Below are positions 18,077 to 26,626 of a DNA stretch of 64,000 bases, piece by piece; position 1 is the first letter of the stretch, and each line of letters starts with the position of its first letter. Location of the stretch: contig NZ_CP107783.1 of the NCBI RefSeq assembly GCF_036345255.1, positions 9,913,001-9,977,000 on the forward strand. The letters are read 5' to 3'. Below the pieces are notes generated by a model that was not told where the DNA came from, did not search any database, and worked only from the letters and a program-made list of their open reading frames with translations. The translations under genes were made by a program, and so were the position numbers. Source of the DNA: Streptomyces sp. NBC_00569 (lineage in GTDB: Bacteria; Actinomycetota; Actinomycetes; Streptomycetales; Streptomycetaceae).

Positions 18077-19837
18077 CTACGTCGACGGCTGCTCGCCCTG
18101 CCACGACTGCCACAGCGCGGCGTAAGCGCCGTTCGAGGCCACGAGGTCGTCGTGGGGGCCGAGTTCGGTGATGCGGCCGCCTTCCATCACGGCGATCCGG
18201 TCGGCGTCATGGGCGGTTTGCAGGCGGTGCGCGATGGCGATGACGGTGCGCCCTTCGAGGACAGCGGCCAGCGCGCGTTCGGTGTGGCGTGCGGTGCGCG
18301 GGTCGAGGAGTGCGGTGGCCTCGTCGAGTATCAGCGTGTGTGGATCGGCCAACACCACACGTGCCAGGGCGAGTTGCTGTGCCTGCGCGCCGTCGAGCCG
18401 ATGCCCTGCAGCGCCCAGATCGGTGTCCAGGCCGTCCGGCAGATCATCGGCCCACTCGGCACCGACGGCCGCCAGGGCGGCGTGGAGTTCAGAATCAGTG
18501 GCGCCCTGCGCCCCGATCAGCAGATTGTCGCGGACCGTGCCGAGGAAGACGTGGTGTTCCTGGGTGATCAGGACGACCTGTCGGCGCAGCAGTTCGGGAC
18601 GGAGGCCGCGGATCGGGGCCCCGCCGACCGTCGCCGTTCCGGTGCGTGGCGCGTCGATGCCCGCGAGCAGCCTGCTCAGGGTGGACTTGCCCGCACCGGA
18701 AGGGCCGACGATCGCCAGCCGTTCGCCCACCTTCACGGTCAGGTCGACGCCGTGCAGTACATCGCCGCCGTCGTCGTAGGCATAGTGCACGCCGGCCACC
18801 TCGATGCGGTTGTCGGCGGGAGCACTGGAGGTGCCGGCGGGTACCTGGGGTATCTGTCCCAGCCCCTCGACCCGGGCGAAGGAGGCGCTGCTGGCCTGCA
18901 GTTGCTCCAGACGCTGCAGGATCGTGTCCAGCGGGGCAGACAGTTGCCGCAGATACACCGCGGAAGCGACCACCGCACCCAGGCTCATGGCGCCGTGGTC
19001 GCGCAGCACGCCGCCGACGAGCAGCACGCCGACCACCGGAAAGACGTAAGAGACGTCCACGGACGGGAGGAGCACGCTGCGCAGCAACAGCGTCCGCATC
19101 CGCGTGCGCCGGCACCTCTCGATCGCCTCCCGGCACGCGGTGAGGCGTCGCTGCTGCAAGCCGAAGGCCTCGATGGTGCGCGCGCCGGAGGCCGTGGTCG
19201 CCACAAGCTCCGCGAGCACCGAATTGGCGGCTCCCTCAGCGAGATAGGCGCAGCGCGCCCGGTGCAGGTACCAGCGGCCGGCGAACCAGATGCCGCTCAG
19301 CCCCACCACCGCACAGGCGCCGAGCAGCGGGTCAAGAGCAAAGACCGCGCCGAGGATGAACAACGCCTGCACCGCGGCGATGAGCACGTCCGGCCCGATG
19401 TCGCGCAGAGTGACGGCGACAGACGCGACATCGGTGCTGCCACGGGTGGTCACATCGCCCGTTCCGGCGCGCTCCACGACGGATGCCGGCAGCGCGAGCA
19501 CGCGGTCGACGAACCGCTCACGCACCCGCGCCGAAGTCCGCTCGCCGAAACGGTCCCCCACCAACCGGGCGTACCGCGTGAGCACCAACTGCGCTGCCGC
19601 ACATACGACGATGGCGAGCGCGAACCGGTCCACGGCCGTCGTACCACCGCCCGCCTTGACCGCGTCGATGATCCCGCCGAGCAGCCACGGGCCGACGAGG
19701 CCGGCGCCGGCTGCCAGCGCGTTGAGGGCGATCAGGGTGGCGAAGGCGCGTCGATCGAGACGAATCAGCTCAAGCGTCGCACGGCGTAGATGAGACGGCT
19801 CGGCGACGGGCAGTGGGCCGGCCGTCGCGCACGGCAC
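18077..19837 (-). CDS. ABC exporter half-transporter, catalytically competent subunit
   Basis: A 586-residue TMD-NBD half-transporter. Six membrane helices occupy residues ~30-320. The NBD has a good Walker A (VGPSGAGKSTLSRLLAG), a degenerate signature (LDGAQAQQLALAR), an intact Walker B (TLILDEATALLD) and the H-loop (VIAIAHRLQ). Good Walker motifs with a poor signature pair naturally with the upstream partner, which has LSGGQ but poor Walker motifs. Its 5' end overlaps the partner by 68 bp. The product would be a heterodimeric exporter in the cytoplasmic membrane; the substrate is unknown. Confidence 0.85.
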   Translation of the reverse strand: MPCATAGPLPVAEPSHLRRATLELIRLDRRAFATLIALNALAAGAGLVGPWLLGGIIDAVKAGGGTTAVDRFALAIVVCAAAQLVLTRYARLVGDRFGERTSARVRERFVDRVLALPASVVERAGTGDVTTRGSTDVASVAVTLRDIGPDVLIAAVQALFILGAVFALDPLLGACAVVGLSGIWFAGRWYLHRARCAYLAEGAANSVLAELVATTASGARTIEAFGLQQRRLTACREAIERCRRTRMRTLLLRSVLLPSVDVSYVFPVVGVLLVGGVLRDHGAMSLGAVVASAVYLRQLSAPLDTILQRLEQLQASSASFARVEGLGQIPQVPAGTSSAPADNRIEVAGVHYAYDDGGDVLHGVDLTVKVGERLAIVGPSGAGKSTLSRLLAGIDAPRTGTATVGGAPIRGLRPELLRRQVVLITQEHHVFLGTVRDNLLIGAQGATDSELHAALAAVGAEWADDLPDGLDTDLGAAGHRLDGAQAQQLALARVVLADPHTLILDEATALLDPRTARHTERALAAVLEGRTVIAIAHRLQTAHDADRIAVMEGGRITELGPHDDLVASNGAYAALWQSWQGEQPST

Positions 19838-21362
19838 GCAGCCCGGCCGCGACAGCCGCTTCGGTGTGCGCGTCGAGTGACGAGGTGGGCTCGGCTGTCA
19901 TCAGTACCTCGGGATCGGCCAGCAGCGCCCGTACCAGGCGGATACGCTGCCGCTGGCCGCCGGAGAGGTTGCGGCCCTGCGCATCGATGGGCGAGTCGAG
20001 CCCGCCGCGCAGGCCCAGCACGATGTCGTCCGCCATGGCCGCGCGGACGGCGCGGGCGAGGGCCGCCTCGTCCTGTTCCCGACGACCCGCGACCACTTCG
20101 CGCAGTGTGCCGGCGAACAGTTCGGCCTCGCTGTCTGCGACCAGGATGCCGTCGCGGACCTGCTCAAGGACGATGTCGTCGAGCCGTACCGCGCCCCGGG
20201 TCGCCGCCGTGTCGGTGAACCGTCCGAGGCGCTCGATCACGGCCGCGGCCTGCGAGGGCCGGGCGCTGACCAGCGCGGTCAGCTTCCCGGGCGCCACCTC
20301 GACGCCGGAGGCCGGATCACACAGCACGGACGTCGGCCCGGGCGCGTCCACGCCTGCCGTGGGGTCGGCCACGCCGGGCTCCAGGTCGAGGAAGCGCAGC
20401 AGACGCCGTGCGGCGACCAGTCCACGGCTGAGATCGGAGCCGCCCTCGATGAAGAACGACACCGGCACCACGAGAACCGCGACATACCCATAGACGGCCA
20501 CCAAATCCCCGACGCTGATGGCCCCTTGAGCAGCCATTCGGGCCGCGAGCCAGGTGACCACGGCAAGGAACAGCATGGGCAGACCGACGCCGAAGGCACC
20601 GATCCAACTGGTCACCGCCGCGACCCGGTACCCCTGCGCCTTCAGCGCTTGCGAGTCAAGGCGGTAACGCTCGGCGTACACCTGCTTGCCACCAAGACCA
20701 CCCAGGACGCGCAGTCCTGCGACGATGTCCCCGAACCGGGCCGTGAGCCCACCCTGCTGCTCCCGGTAAGCCATCTGGACCCCCTGCAACCGGCCCAGCA
20801 ACGGCCCGACCAACAGCGCGAGCAGCGGCACACCCAGCAGCACGACCACGGCGAGCAGCCAGGAGACGGAGAGCAAAAACGCGGCGACGACGGCGTAAGC
20901 AAACACAGCGCCGACCCCGGGGCCGGTGACGGTCAACGTGTTCGCCATCGCCGCGGCATCACCGAACCCGATCGTGACCACCTCTCCGGCCTGGACCCGG
21001 CGCGGCAGCACAGCCCCCAGCCGCGTCGCGTGCTCCACCACGACCTGCACCGTACGAAAGGCGCCATCCAACCGAACCTTGGTCATCGTGCGGTGCCGCA
21101 TGATGGCCAGCCAGGCATTCACCACCCCCACGGCCAGCAGCACCGCGCACCAACCCGCCAGCGCACCCAAATGCCCCGGCTCCAGCCCGTCATCGACCGC
21201 GCGGGAGAGCACAAAAGGAGGCAGCGTCAAACCGACCATCCAAACACTGCCCAACACCGCCCCGACACCGCACCGGCCACGCTGACAGGTGACCAGCCAC
21301 CACAGATACCAGCCAGGGCCGCGCCGATCCGGAATCCCCGGAGCAATGGATGTATCGGTCAT
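19770..21362 (-). CDS. ABC exporter half-transporter, degenerate and C-terminally truncated subunit
   Basis: This TMD-NBD protein has six helices and an NBD whose Walker A is absent (LTALVSARPSQAAAVIE) and whose Walker B lacks the aspartate (EVLMTAEPTSSLD), while the signature is canonical (LSGGQRQRIRL). It stops about 25 residues after the D-loop, so the H-loop and the last ~70 residues usual for this family are missing. The end (RPTARRRAVSSTPCDA) is read from the start region of the next gene, consistent with a deletion that fused the two genes. ATG 21362 is preferred; a start at 21416 extends it by 18 residues. Confidence 0.75.
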   Translation of the reverse strand: MTDTSIAPGIPDRRGPGWYLWWLVTCQRGRCGVGAVLGSVWMVGLTLPPFVLSRAVDDGLEPGHLGALAGWCAVLLAVGVVNAWLAIMRHRTMTKVRLDGAFRTVQVVVEHATRLGAVLPRRVQAGEVVTIGFGDAAAMANTLTVTGPGVGAVFAYAVVAAFLLSVSWLLAVVVLLGVPLLALLVGPLLGRLQGVQMAYREQQGGLTARFGDIVAGLRVLGGLGGKQVYAERYRLDSQALKAQGYRVAAVTSWIGAFGVGLPMLFLAVVTWLAARMAAQGAISVGDLVAVYGYVAVLVVPVSFFIEGGSDLSRGLVAARRLLRFLDLEPGVADPTAGVDAPGPTSVLCDPASGVEVAPGKLTALVSARPSQAAAVIERLGRFTDTAATRGAVRLDDIVLEQVRDGILVADSEAELFAGTLREVVAGRREQDEAALARAVRAAMADDIVLGLRGGLDSPIDAQGRNLSGGQRQRIRLVRALLADPEVLMTAEPTSSLDAHTEAAVAAGLRAVRDGRPTARRRAVSSTPCDA

Positions 21363-21416
21363 CCACCGCACCCTACGGGGGGATCCACCACCCTTCCAGG
21401 GTGCCGGTCGCTCCAT

Positions 21417-21611
21417 CCAGCAGGGCCGTCACCATGACCAGGCTCGCATGGTCTCTCGGGGCCTATCGCGCTCGCCGAATTGGCCGGGACCCTCAGGGCA
21501 GTCTCAAGCAATGGGCATGGCGGGTATGGATAACCGCTCTGCCCCTTCTCAGGTCTGGGTTTGGTTCCCATCGCGGCGGCATGGGCCAGGAGTATTGGCT
21601 ACGCTGCCGGG
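21417..21611. other. Intergenic region between the ABC pair and tnpB
   Basis: This divergent spacer must hold the ABC promoter and any left end of the TnpB-type element. No clear hairpin or promoter was recognised. Confidence 0.3.
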
Positions 21612-22784
21612 GTGAAGCTGGTGGTGCGGGTGAAGCTGCTGCCAACGCCCGTGCAGGCGGCGGCACTTGAGGCGACCCTGCACGCCTGCAACGAGGCCGC
21701 CACATGGGCCGCCTCCGTCGCCTTCGAGACGAAGGCACAACGTCCGCTTCAGCTGCGCAAGCACACCTATGCCGAGATCCGCCTGCGGTGGGGGCTGGGC
21801 GCTCAGGCTGCCCAGCACGCGATCAAGAAGACCTGTGACGCCTACACGACCTTGAAGGCGAACCTGCGGGCGGGACGTTACGGACGGCCCGGTTCCAGGC
21901 AGCACACTCGCGCCGCGGGCAAGCCCATCGCCTTCCGGCCCCAGGCGGCGCAGCCATACGACGACCGGATGCTGTCCTGGCAGCACCAGACATGCACGGT
22001 ATCGATCTGGACCACCACCGGACGGCTGAAGAACGTCGCGTTCACCGGGCAGGCCGACCAGCTCAAGGTCCTGGCGGCGCACCGGCGGGGCGAGTCCGAC
22101 CTGGTGTACCAGGGCGGGAAATGGTTCCTGATCGCCACCTGCGACATCGACGAAACGACCCCGAACACTCACCCGGCCGGCTTCCTCGGTGTCGACCTGG
22201 GCATCGTGAACATCGCGGTCACCTCCGACGGGACACGGCACTGCGGTCGCCGCATCAACCGCAAGCGGAACAACGACCGCAAGCTGCGCTCCAAGCTGCA
22301 GAAAAAGAACACCAAGTCCGCCAAGCGGCGGGCGAAGAAGCACGCCGGCAAGGAAGCCCGCCGTGCCAAGGACATCAACCACAAGATTTCGAAGCGGATC
22401 GTGGCGGAGGCTGAACGCACCGGTCGCGGGATCGCCCTGGAACAACTCACGGGCATCCGCGAGCGGGCACGGCTGAGAAAGCCCCAACGCACCACGCTCC
22501 ACTCCTGGCCCTTCGCCCAGCTCGGCTCCTTCATCGCCTACAAGGCGAAAAAGGCCGGAGTGCCGATCATGTATGTCGATCCGGCCTACACCAGCCAGGA
22601 ATGCTCGCAGTGCCACCACACCGCACGCCACAACCGGCCTTCCCAGGCCGTTTTCGCGTGCCGGGTCTGCGGATTCGTTGATCACGCAGACCACAACGCG
22701 TCCCACAACATCCGCCGACGCGGCTGGATGGCGTGGGTCTGCGGGGCCCAGTCAACGGCCCCCGAACTCACCCTCATCGCGTGA
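21612..22784 (+). CDS. tnpB: TnpB-family RNA-guided nuclease, intact
   Basis: An open 390-residue TnpB. The N-terminus (VKLVVRVKLLPTPVQAAALE) is the family's usual start, so GTG 21612 is chosen over an in-frame ATG 17 codons upstream. The RuvC-I aspartate lies in LGVDLGIVNIAV, the glutamate in IALEQLTGI, the zinc finger is CSQCHH ... CRVCGF, and the final aspartate is in DHADHNASHNI. All catalytic residues are present in one frame, unlike the copy at 2837. No tnpA is nearby. Whether it is a mobile IS200/IS605- or IS607-type unit or a domesticated gene cannot be decided. Confidence 0.85.
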   Translation: MKLVVRVKLLPTPVQAAALEATLHACNEAATWAASVAFETKAQRPLQLRKHTYAEIRLRWGLGAQAAQHAIKKTCDAYTTLKANLRAGRYGRPGSRQHTRAAGKPIAFRPQAAQPYDDRMLSWQHQTCTVSIWTTTGRLKNVAFTGQADQLKVLAAHRRGESDLVYQGGKWFLIATCDIDETTPNTHPAGFLGVDLGIVNIAVTSDGTRHCGRRINRKRNNDRKLRSKLQKKNTKSAKRRAKKHAGKEARRAKDINHKISKRIVAEAERTGRGIALEQLTGIRERARLRKPQRTTLHSWPFAQLGSFIAYKAKKAGVPIMYVDPAYTSQECSQCHHTARHNRPSQAVFACRVCGFVDHADHNASHNIRRRGWMAWVCGAQSTAPELTLIA

Positions 22785-22803
22785 GTCCCGGACGCAGCCG
22801 AAC

Positions 22804-22822
22804 CCATCACAGCCAGTGATGG
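22804..22822 (+). repeat. Hairpin 20 bp after tnpB
   Basis: CCATCAC-AGCCA-GTGATGG is a perfect 7-bp stem with a 5-nt loop. It may be part of the element's right end and the omega-RNA scaffold, or a terminator. Confidence 0.5.
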
Positions 22823-23003
22823 ATTCGAGTAGCAAACCCCGTCGCTCACGACCGGGTAGTTGACGTGAGGCTTGGGTACAGCGAACTCTGTCACCCGCCC
22901 TACAGGCAAGTCAGTTCAGATGTCCCCCGATCGTCAGACCCCAAGCACGTACGGTGCAACCAGCAGACGCGGCGGCCGCCCGTGCCGGCCGGTTGACGTC
23001 AGT

Positions 23004-25259
23004 TCATCCGGCATCCGGCTCGGCGGTCTGGGCGTCCAGTACGGCCCAGACGGTCTTGCCGTCATCGCGGAAACGAACTCCCCAGCTTTTGGCGAGTGTT
23101 GCGCAGATGTGCAGTCCGCGTCCGCCTTCGTCCGTCGCCTTGGCGTGGCGGGGGTAGGGGGCGGTGAGCGCGGCGTCGTCGATTTCGCACGTCAGCGTTG
23201 TTTCCCCTCTGATTAGGCGGAGGGTGATCGGGGGAGCGCCGTATCGGATTGCGTTGGTGACCAGTTCACTGACGACCAGTTCGGCGCTGAACGGGTCGAC
23301 GTCGAGGCCCCATTCCTGAAGGCGTGTCTGTGTCTGTTCCCGGGCCGGTCTGGCCGACTGGAGTTCGGGCGGCACATTCCACTCGGCGAGCTCGTCCGGG
23401 GGCAGGTGCCGGGTGCGCGCGACGAGCAGGACACGGTCAGGTGCCAGAAGGCGTTCGACGTCGTCTGCCATCTGCTGCGGTCCGCGATCCGGATGCGCGA
23501 GAGCAGCGGCCAGGCCACCTCGGGTGGGGCCTTGCGCGCGGGTGGCCGCGGGGGAGGCGAGGCAGACCGTGCTCCCCTCAGGCAGGACGAGGCTGGTGGA
23601 GGCGAACGGGGGGCCTTCTTCTCCCAGGAGCGGCCCTTCCTGCAGGGGGGCGGTGTCCACGGTGCCGTCCGGGCGGACGATCGTGAACATCGAGCGGCCG
23701 GCCCGTGCGGCATCGAGCCGCCCGCTGACGGGGTCGTGGATGGCGATGGTGCAGTGCACGGTGGGTTCGTCGGTGCTTCCCTGCGCGTATTTTCGCTCGC
23801 GGGCGAGGCGCAGGACGGTGGAATGCAGCCGGGCCAGGAGTTCGTGCGGGTCGAGGTCCAGGGTGGTCAGGGCCTGGGCCGCGGTCCGCAGGCGGCTCAT
23901 GGTGGCGACCGCGCTCAGGCCCGGGTTCTCGACCTTCCCCACGATCAGCGCGAGGCGGGAGCCGGGCAGAGGCAGAGCGTCGAACCACGATCCGGCGCCG
24001 CTGCCGCCCGCGTGGTGGCGCTGGGCGATCTCGGCGGCCCGTTGGGTCTGCCGTTCCTGCCCGCTGGGCCAGCTTTGCAGCGCGGTCATGACGACGTGCT
24101 CGCGTGTGAAGCGCAGCGCGTTCTCCAGACTGATCGCGGCGCGCGTGGTGATGCCCTTCGCCAGGTCCACGTCCTCGGGAGTGAAGGGTTCGCTGCCGCG
24201 CCGGCGCTCGAAGGCGACCGCCCCGAGGATCTGGCCCCGTGCCGACAGCGGCGCCACAAGCCGCGGCCCGTAGGGGGTGTCGTCCGCGTCGGCGCCGTCC
24301 GGTTCGGACACCGGCAGGATGGTGACAGTCGACGGCAGCTTCGGGCCGAACAGTTCGGGCAGCAGAGCCGAACCCGTCGGTGGCGGCGGGTAGCCGGCCC
24401 CGGTACTGCCCGCCGCAGCGCAGCGCAACAGCAACTCGTCGTCGTGAGCCGACAGTTCAGGCGTCCTGCCCTGCAGGACGGCATCGGTGAGTGCCACGAT
24501 TGCACTGTCGGCGAAGTCCGGCACCGTGACGTCCACCAGCTCGCCGGCCGTGCGTTCCACGTCGAGGGTGCGCCCGATCAGCTCGCGGGCCCTGTGCAGC
24601 AGGCGCAGGCGGGCCTGGGCGTGCTCGCGCGCGCTCACGTCCACCGTCGTCGCGACCAGTCCCAGGGTGCGGCCCGCCCTGCTGCGCACGCGATAGATCG
24701 ACACCGAGAAGATGTGCTCGCGTTCGGGGTCGGTGGGTGGCCGGCTCCGAAGGAGAACGTCGCGGGCCGGCTCGCCGGAGACGAGGACCTCACGGAGCAT
24801 GCTCTCTTCGATCCGCACGCCCATGGCCGCGTACGCCTCCGTGGCCGGGAGCCCGATGATGTCCCCCAGAGGGATGCCACGCATCCCGATGGCCGAGGGG
24901 TTGACCCGTACGACCCGCAGCTGGGGGTCGAGGAAGTGCAGACCGACATCCGCCTGGGTGAACACGGCGTCCAGGATCACCTCGGCCAGACCCGGCAGGT
25001 TCTCGTCCCCGCCCATCCCTCCTTCTCCGTCGTCGTCCCTTTCCTGCCACACACCCCAGGTCCGTTCGCGGGATTCCGGCGCGAGCGGCCCGATGCGCCA
25101 CGACCGCCCCTGCGTGGTCGTGGCGCCGACGACGTCGAACACGCTGCGTCCCAGGACGTGGGCCGCCGGACGGCCGAAGAGGTCTTCCGCCGCGACGCTC
25201 CACTCGACGACCCGGCCGTGATCGTCCACGGTGAGGAGCGGCTCATCGTGAGCGGGCAT
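23004..25259 (-). CDS. PAS-PAS-GAF-SpoIIE-like-HATPase regulatory protein with degenerate phosphatase site
   Basis: This ~751-residue cytoplasmic sensor has, in order, a PAS domain (~1-95), a second PAS (~100-225, HFLDPQLRVVRVNPSA), a GAF domain (~240-395), a SpoIIE/PP2C-like domain (~425-600) and an anti-sigma-type HATPase (~640-750, ELVVSELVTNAIRYGAPP, then DEGGRGLHI). Such proteins usually switch sigma factors by dephosphorylating anti-sigma antagonists. The two metal-binding aspartates of the PP2C domain are lost: the GGDWYD position reads GAGSWFD and the GDVxGHG position reads GKVENPG. The kinase-like HATPase part looks sound. ATG 25259 follows GAGGG; GTG 25271 is an alternative. Confidence 0.8.
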   Translation of the reverse strand: MPAHDEPLLTVDDHGRVVEWSVAAEDLFGRPAAHVLGRSVFDVVGATTTQGRSWRIGPLAPESRERTWGVWQERDDDGEGGMGGDENLPGLAEVILDAVFTQADVGLHFLDPQLRVVRVNPSAIGMRGIPLGDIIGLPATEAYAAMGVRIEESMLREVLVSGEPARDVLLRSRPPTDPEREHIFSVSIYRVRSRAGRTLGLVATTVDVSAREHAQARLRLLHRARELIGRTLDVERTAGELVDVTVPDFADSAIVALTDAVLQGRTPELSAHDDELLLRCAAAGSTGAGYPPPPTGSALLPELFGPKLPSTVTILPVSEPDGADADDTPYGPRLVAPLSARGQILGAVAFERRRGSEPFTPEDVDLAKGITTRAAISLENALRFTREHVVMTALQSWPSGQERQTQRAAEIAQRHHAGGSGAGSWFDALPLPGSRLALIVGKVENPGLSAVATMSRLRTAAQALTTLDLDPHELLARLHSTVLRLARERKYAQGSTDEPTVHCTIAIHDPVSGRLDAARAGRSMFTIVRPDGTVDTAPLQEGPLLGEEGPPFASTSLVLPEGSTVCLASPAATRAQGPTRGGLAAALAHPDRGPQQMADDVERLLAPDRVLLVARTRHLPPDELAEWNVPPELQSARPAREQTQTRLQEWGLDVDPFSAELVVSELVTNAIRYGAPPITLRLIRGETTLTCEIDDAALTAPYPRHAKATDEGGRGLHICATLAKSWGVRFRDDGKTVWAVLDAQTAEPDAG

Positions 25260-25612
25260 CAGCACCCTCACCAGTTCGTGTCGGCATCACTGTCCACGGG
25301 TCGGTCCACAGCCACGAATGCGGCAGCCCTGAATGCGGTGTGGCCCGCACCCGGTGTGCCGCGGACTGCTGGGCACGGGCTGCTGATCCCCATGCTTGGC
25401 CCGCACCACGCCGCGCGCCCGGCGGCAGACGGTCTGTGTGGGCCGTCCGGGTGACTCCAGGGGGCATCCGAGGGAGGGTGGCCACCCCGCTGACGCGGCA
25501 CGGGCGGGGCGGCCGGGCAAAAGCAGATCGGCGGGGTCGAGCAGCCGGTTCTGAAGGTCACGGACGACGGCAACTGCGGAGACCGTGAAGGCCTGAGGAG
25601 GCGAATGTGATG
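25260..25612. other. Intergenic, no gene seen
   Basis: About 350 bp between two minus-strand genes. It should contain the promoter of the PAS-SpoIIE gene. No repeat, RNA or convincing frame was seen. Confidence 0.4.
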
Positions 25613-26311
25613 TCAGTCGTTGTCGTTGTAGAAGGTGATGCCGCGCCAGTCGGTGACGCACGAGCTGCTCAGGAAGATCCATCCGATCGCGCTGTCGCGG
25701 ACGACGATCGCCGGGTTCGGCCCGTTCGTCGTGAAGCGGTACATCACCGTGGAGCCCGGGTTGCCCGCCACATCGCGCAGTGAACCGTCGCTGTACGCGC
25801 TGGTCGTGTAGTAGTTGTAGTACGCCGTGCAGGCCGGATCGACCGTGATCGCGGTGCCGTCCGTGGCCGCGTGCGCGGCGGCATTGAAGTTGCGGCCGAC
25901 CGTCCGGCGGTGCGAGATGTCGTCCTTGATCGCGTCGCTGCATGACTCCGAGACGGATGCGGTCGGGCTGGAGCCGAGGGCGCCGGGCGGGATCCAGCCG
26001 CAGATGTTGTTGCCGCCCCAGCTGCGCCCGTAGTGGTAGTCGCTGGGGTTGGTCTGGTGGACGTCGAAGGATGAGCCGGCCATGGCGGTGCCGACCCAGT
26101 AGCCGCACGGCTTGTTCTGCAGCCAGGTGCCGGCGGGGACCGTGCCGGAGTTGTTGCACACCGCTGGTTTGGGGGAGTTCGGTTGGACGGTGTACCTGTT
26201 CACGTTCGCCTGAGAGGTGGCGGGCAGCAGGGCCACGACCGCGGCCGTCACGGCGAGCACGGTGGCGGCGCGGATGCGTGGCCGCAGGGGCGTGGCTGTC
26301 TTGGTCGTCAC
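25613..26311 (-). CDS. Secreted protein of unknown function
   Basis: A 232-residue exported protein. The N-terminus is basic (MTTKTATPLRPRIR) followed by a hydrophobic stretch and an ATSQA cleavage site near residue 35. The mature part is rich in Asn, Tyr, Ser and Gly and has five cysteines that could pair outside the cell (CNNSG, KPCGYW, NICGW, ESCSDA, SSSCVTDW and DPACTAYY among them). No catalytic motif or named domain is recognised; the pattern suggests an extracellular all-beta protein. It is monocistronic. Confidence 0.7.
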   Translation of the reverse strand: MTTKTATPLRPRIRAATVLAVTAAVVALLPATSQANVNRYTVQPNSPKPAVCNNSGTVPAGTWLQNKPCGYWVGTAMAGSSFDVHQTNPSDYHYGRSWGGNNICGWIPPGALGSSPTASVSESCSDAIKDDISHRRTVGRNFNAAAHAATDGTAITVDPACTAYYNYYTTSAYSDGSLRDVAGNPGSTVMYRFTTNGPNPAIVVRDSAIGWIFLSSSCVTDWRGITFYNDND

Positions 26312-26626
26312 TGCATCTCCTTCGTGGGGACGGGCGATGTGGCGGGATGGTGCGGTCGGGGCAGGTCAGCGGTTGCGGGCGCAGTTGCGGATCCGTGTTG
26401 CTCCGCCCGGCACTGCTGCTGGCCGTCTGTCGTCCGCGGTGTCCTCGGCCCGCTTGGGCTCCCGGCTGGTCACGAGGCTCCTTCGGACAGCGGCAACGGG
26501 CTGGCCGGCGACGGCACCGCCCCGCGACCGCCGGGACCCGGTGCCGCGCCACGAGATGTTGCGTCACCACACCGCGCGGTCGGCAGGAAATGCGGTCGAT
26601 CAGGCAGAGCTGTGCAGCCTGCCCGT
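26312..26626. other. Intergenic, no gene seen
   Basis: A 315-bp spacer between two minus-strand genes for exported proteins. The frames here have no support. It must contain the promoter of the secreted-protein gene. Confidence 0.4.

Noticed and set aside
16811..19789. A 992-codon plus-strand open frame spanning the TetR gene, remnants and the ABC gene
   Set aside because: It is out of frame with the TetR gene and antisense to a well-conserved ABC transporter. Its product is Arg/Pro/His-rich low complexity, typical of an alternative frame in high-GC DNA.
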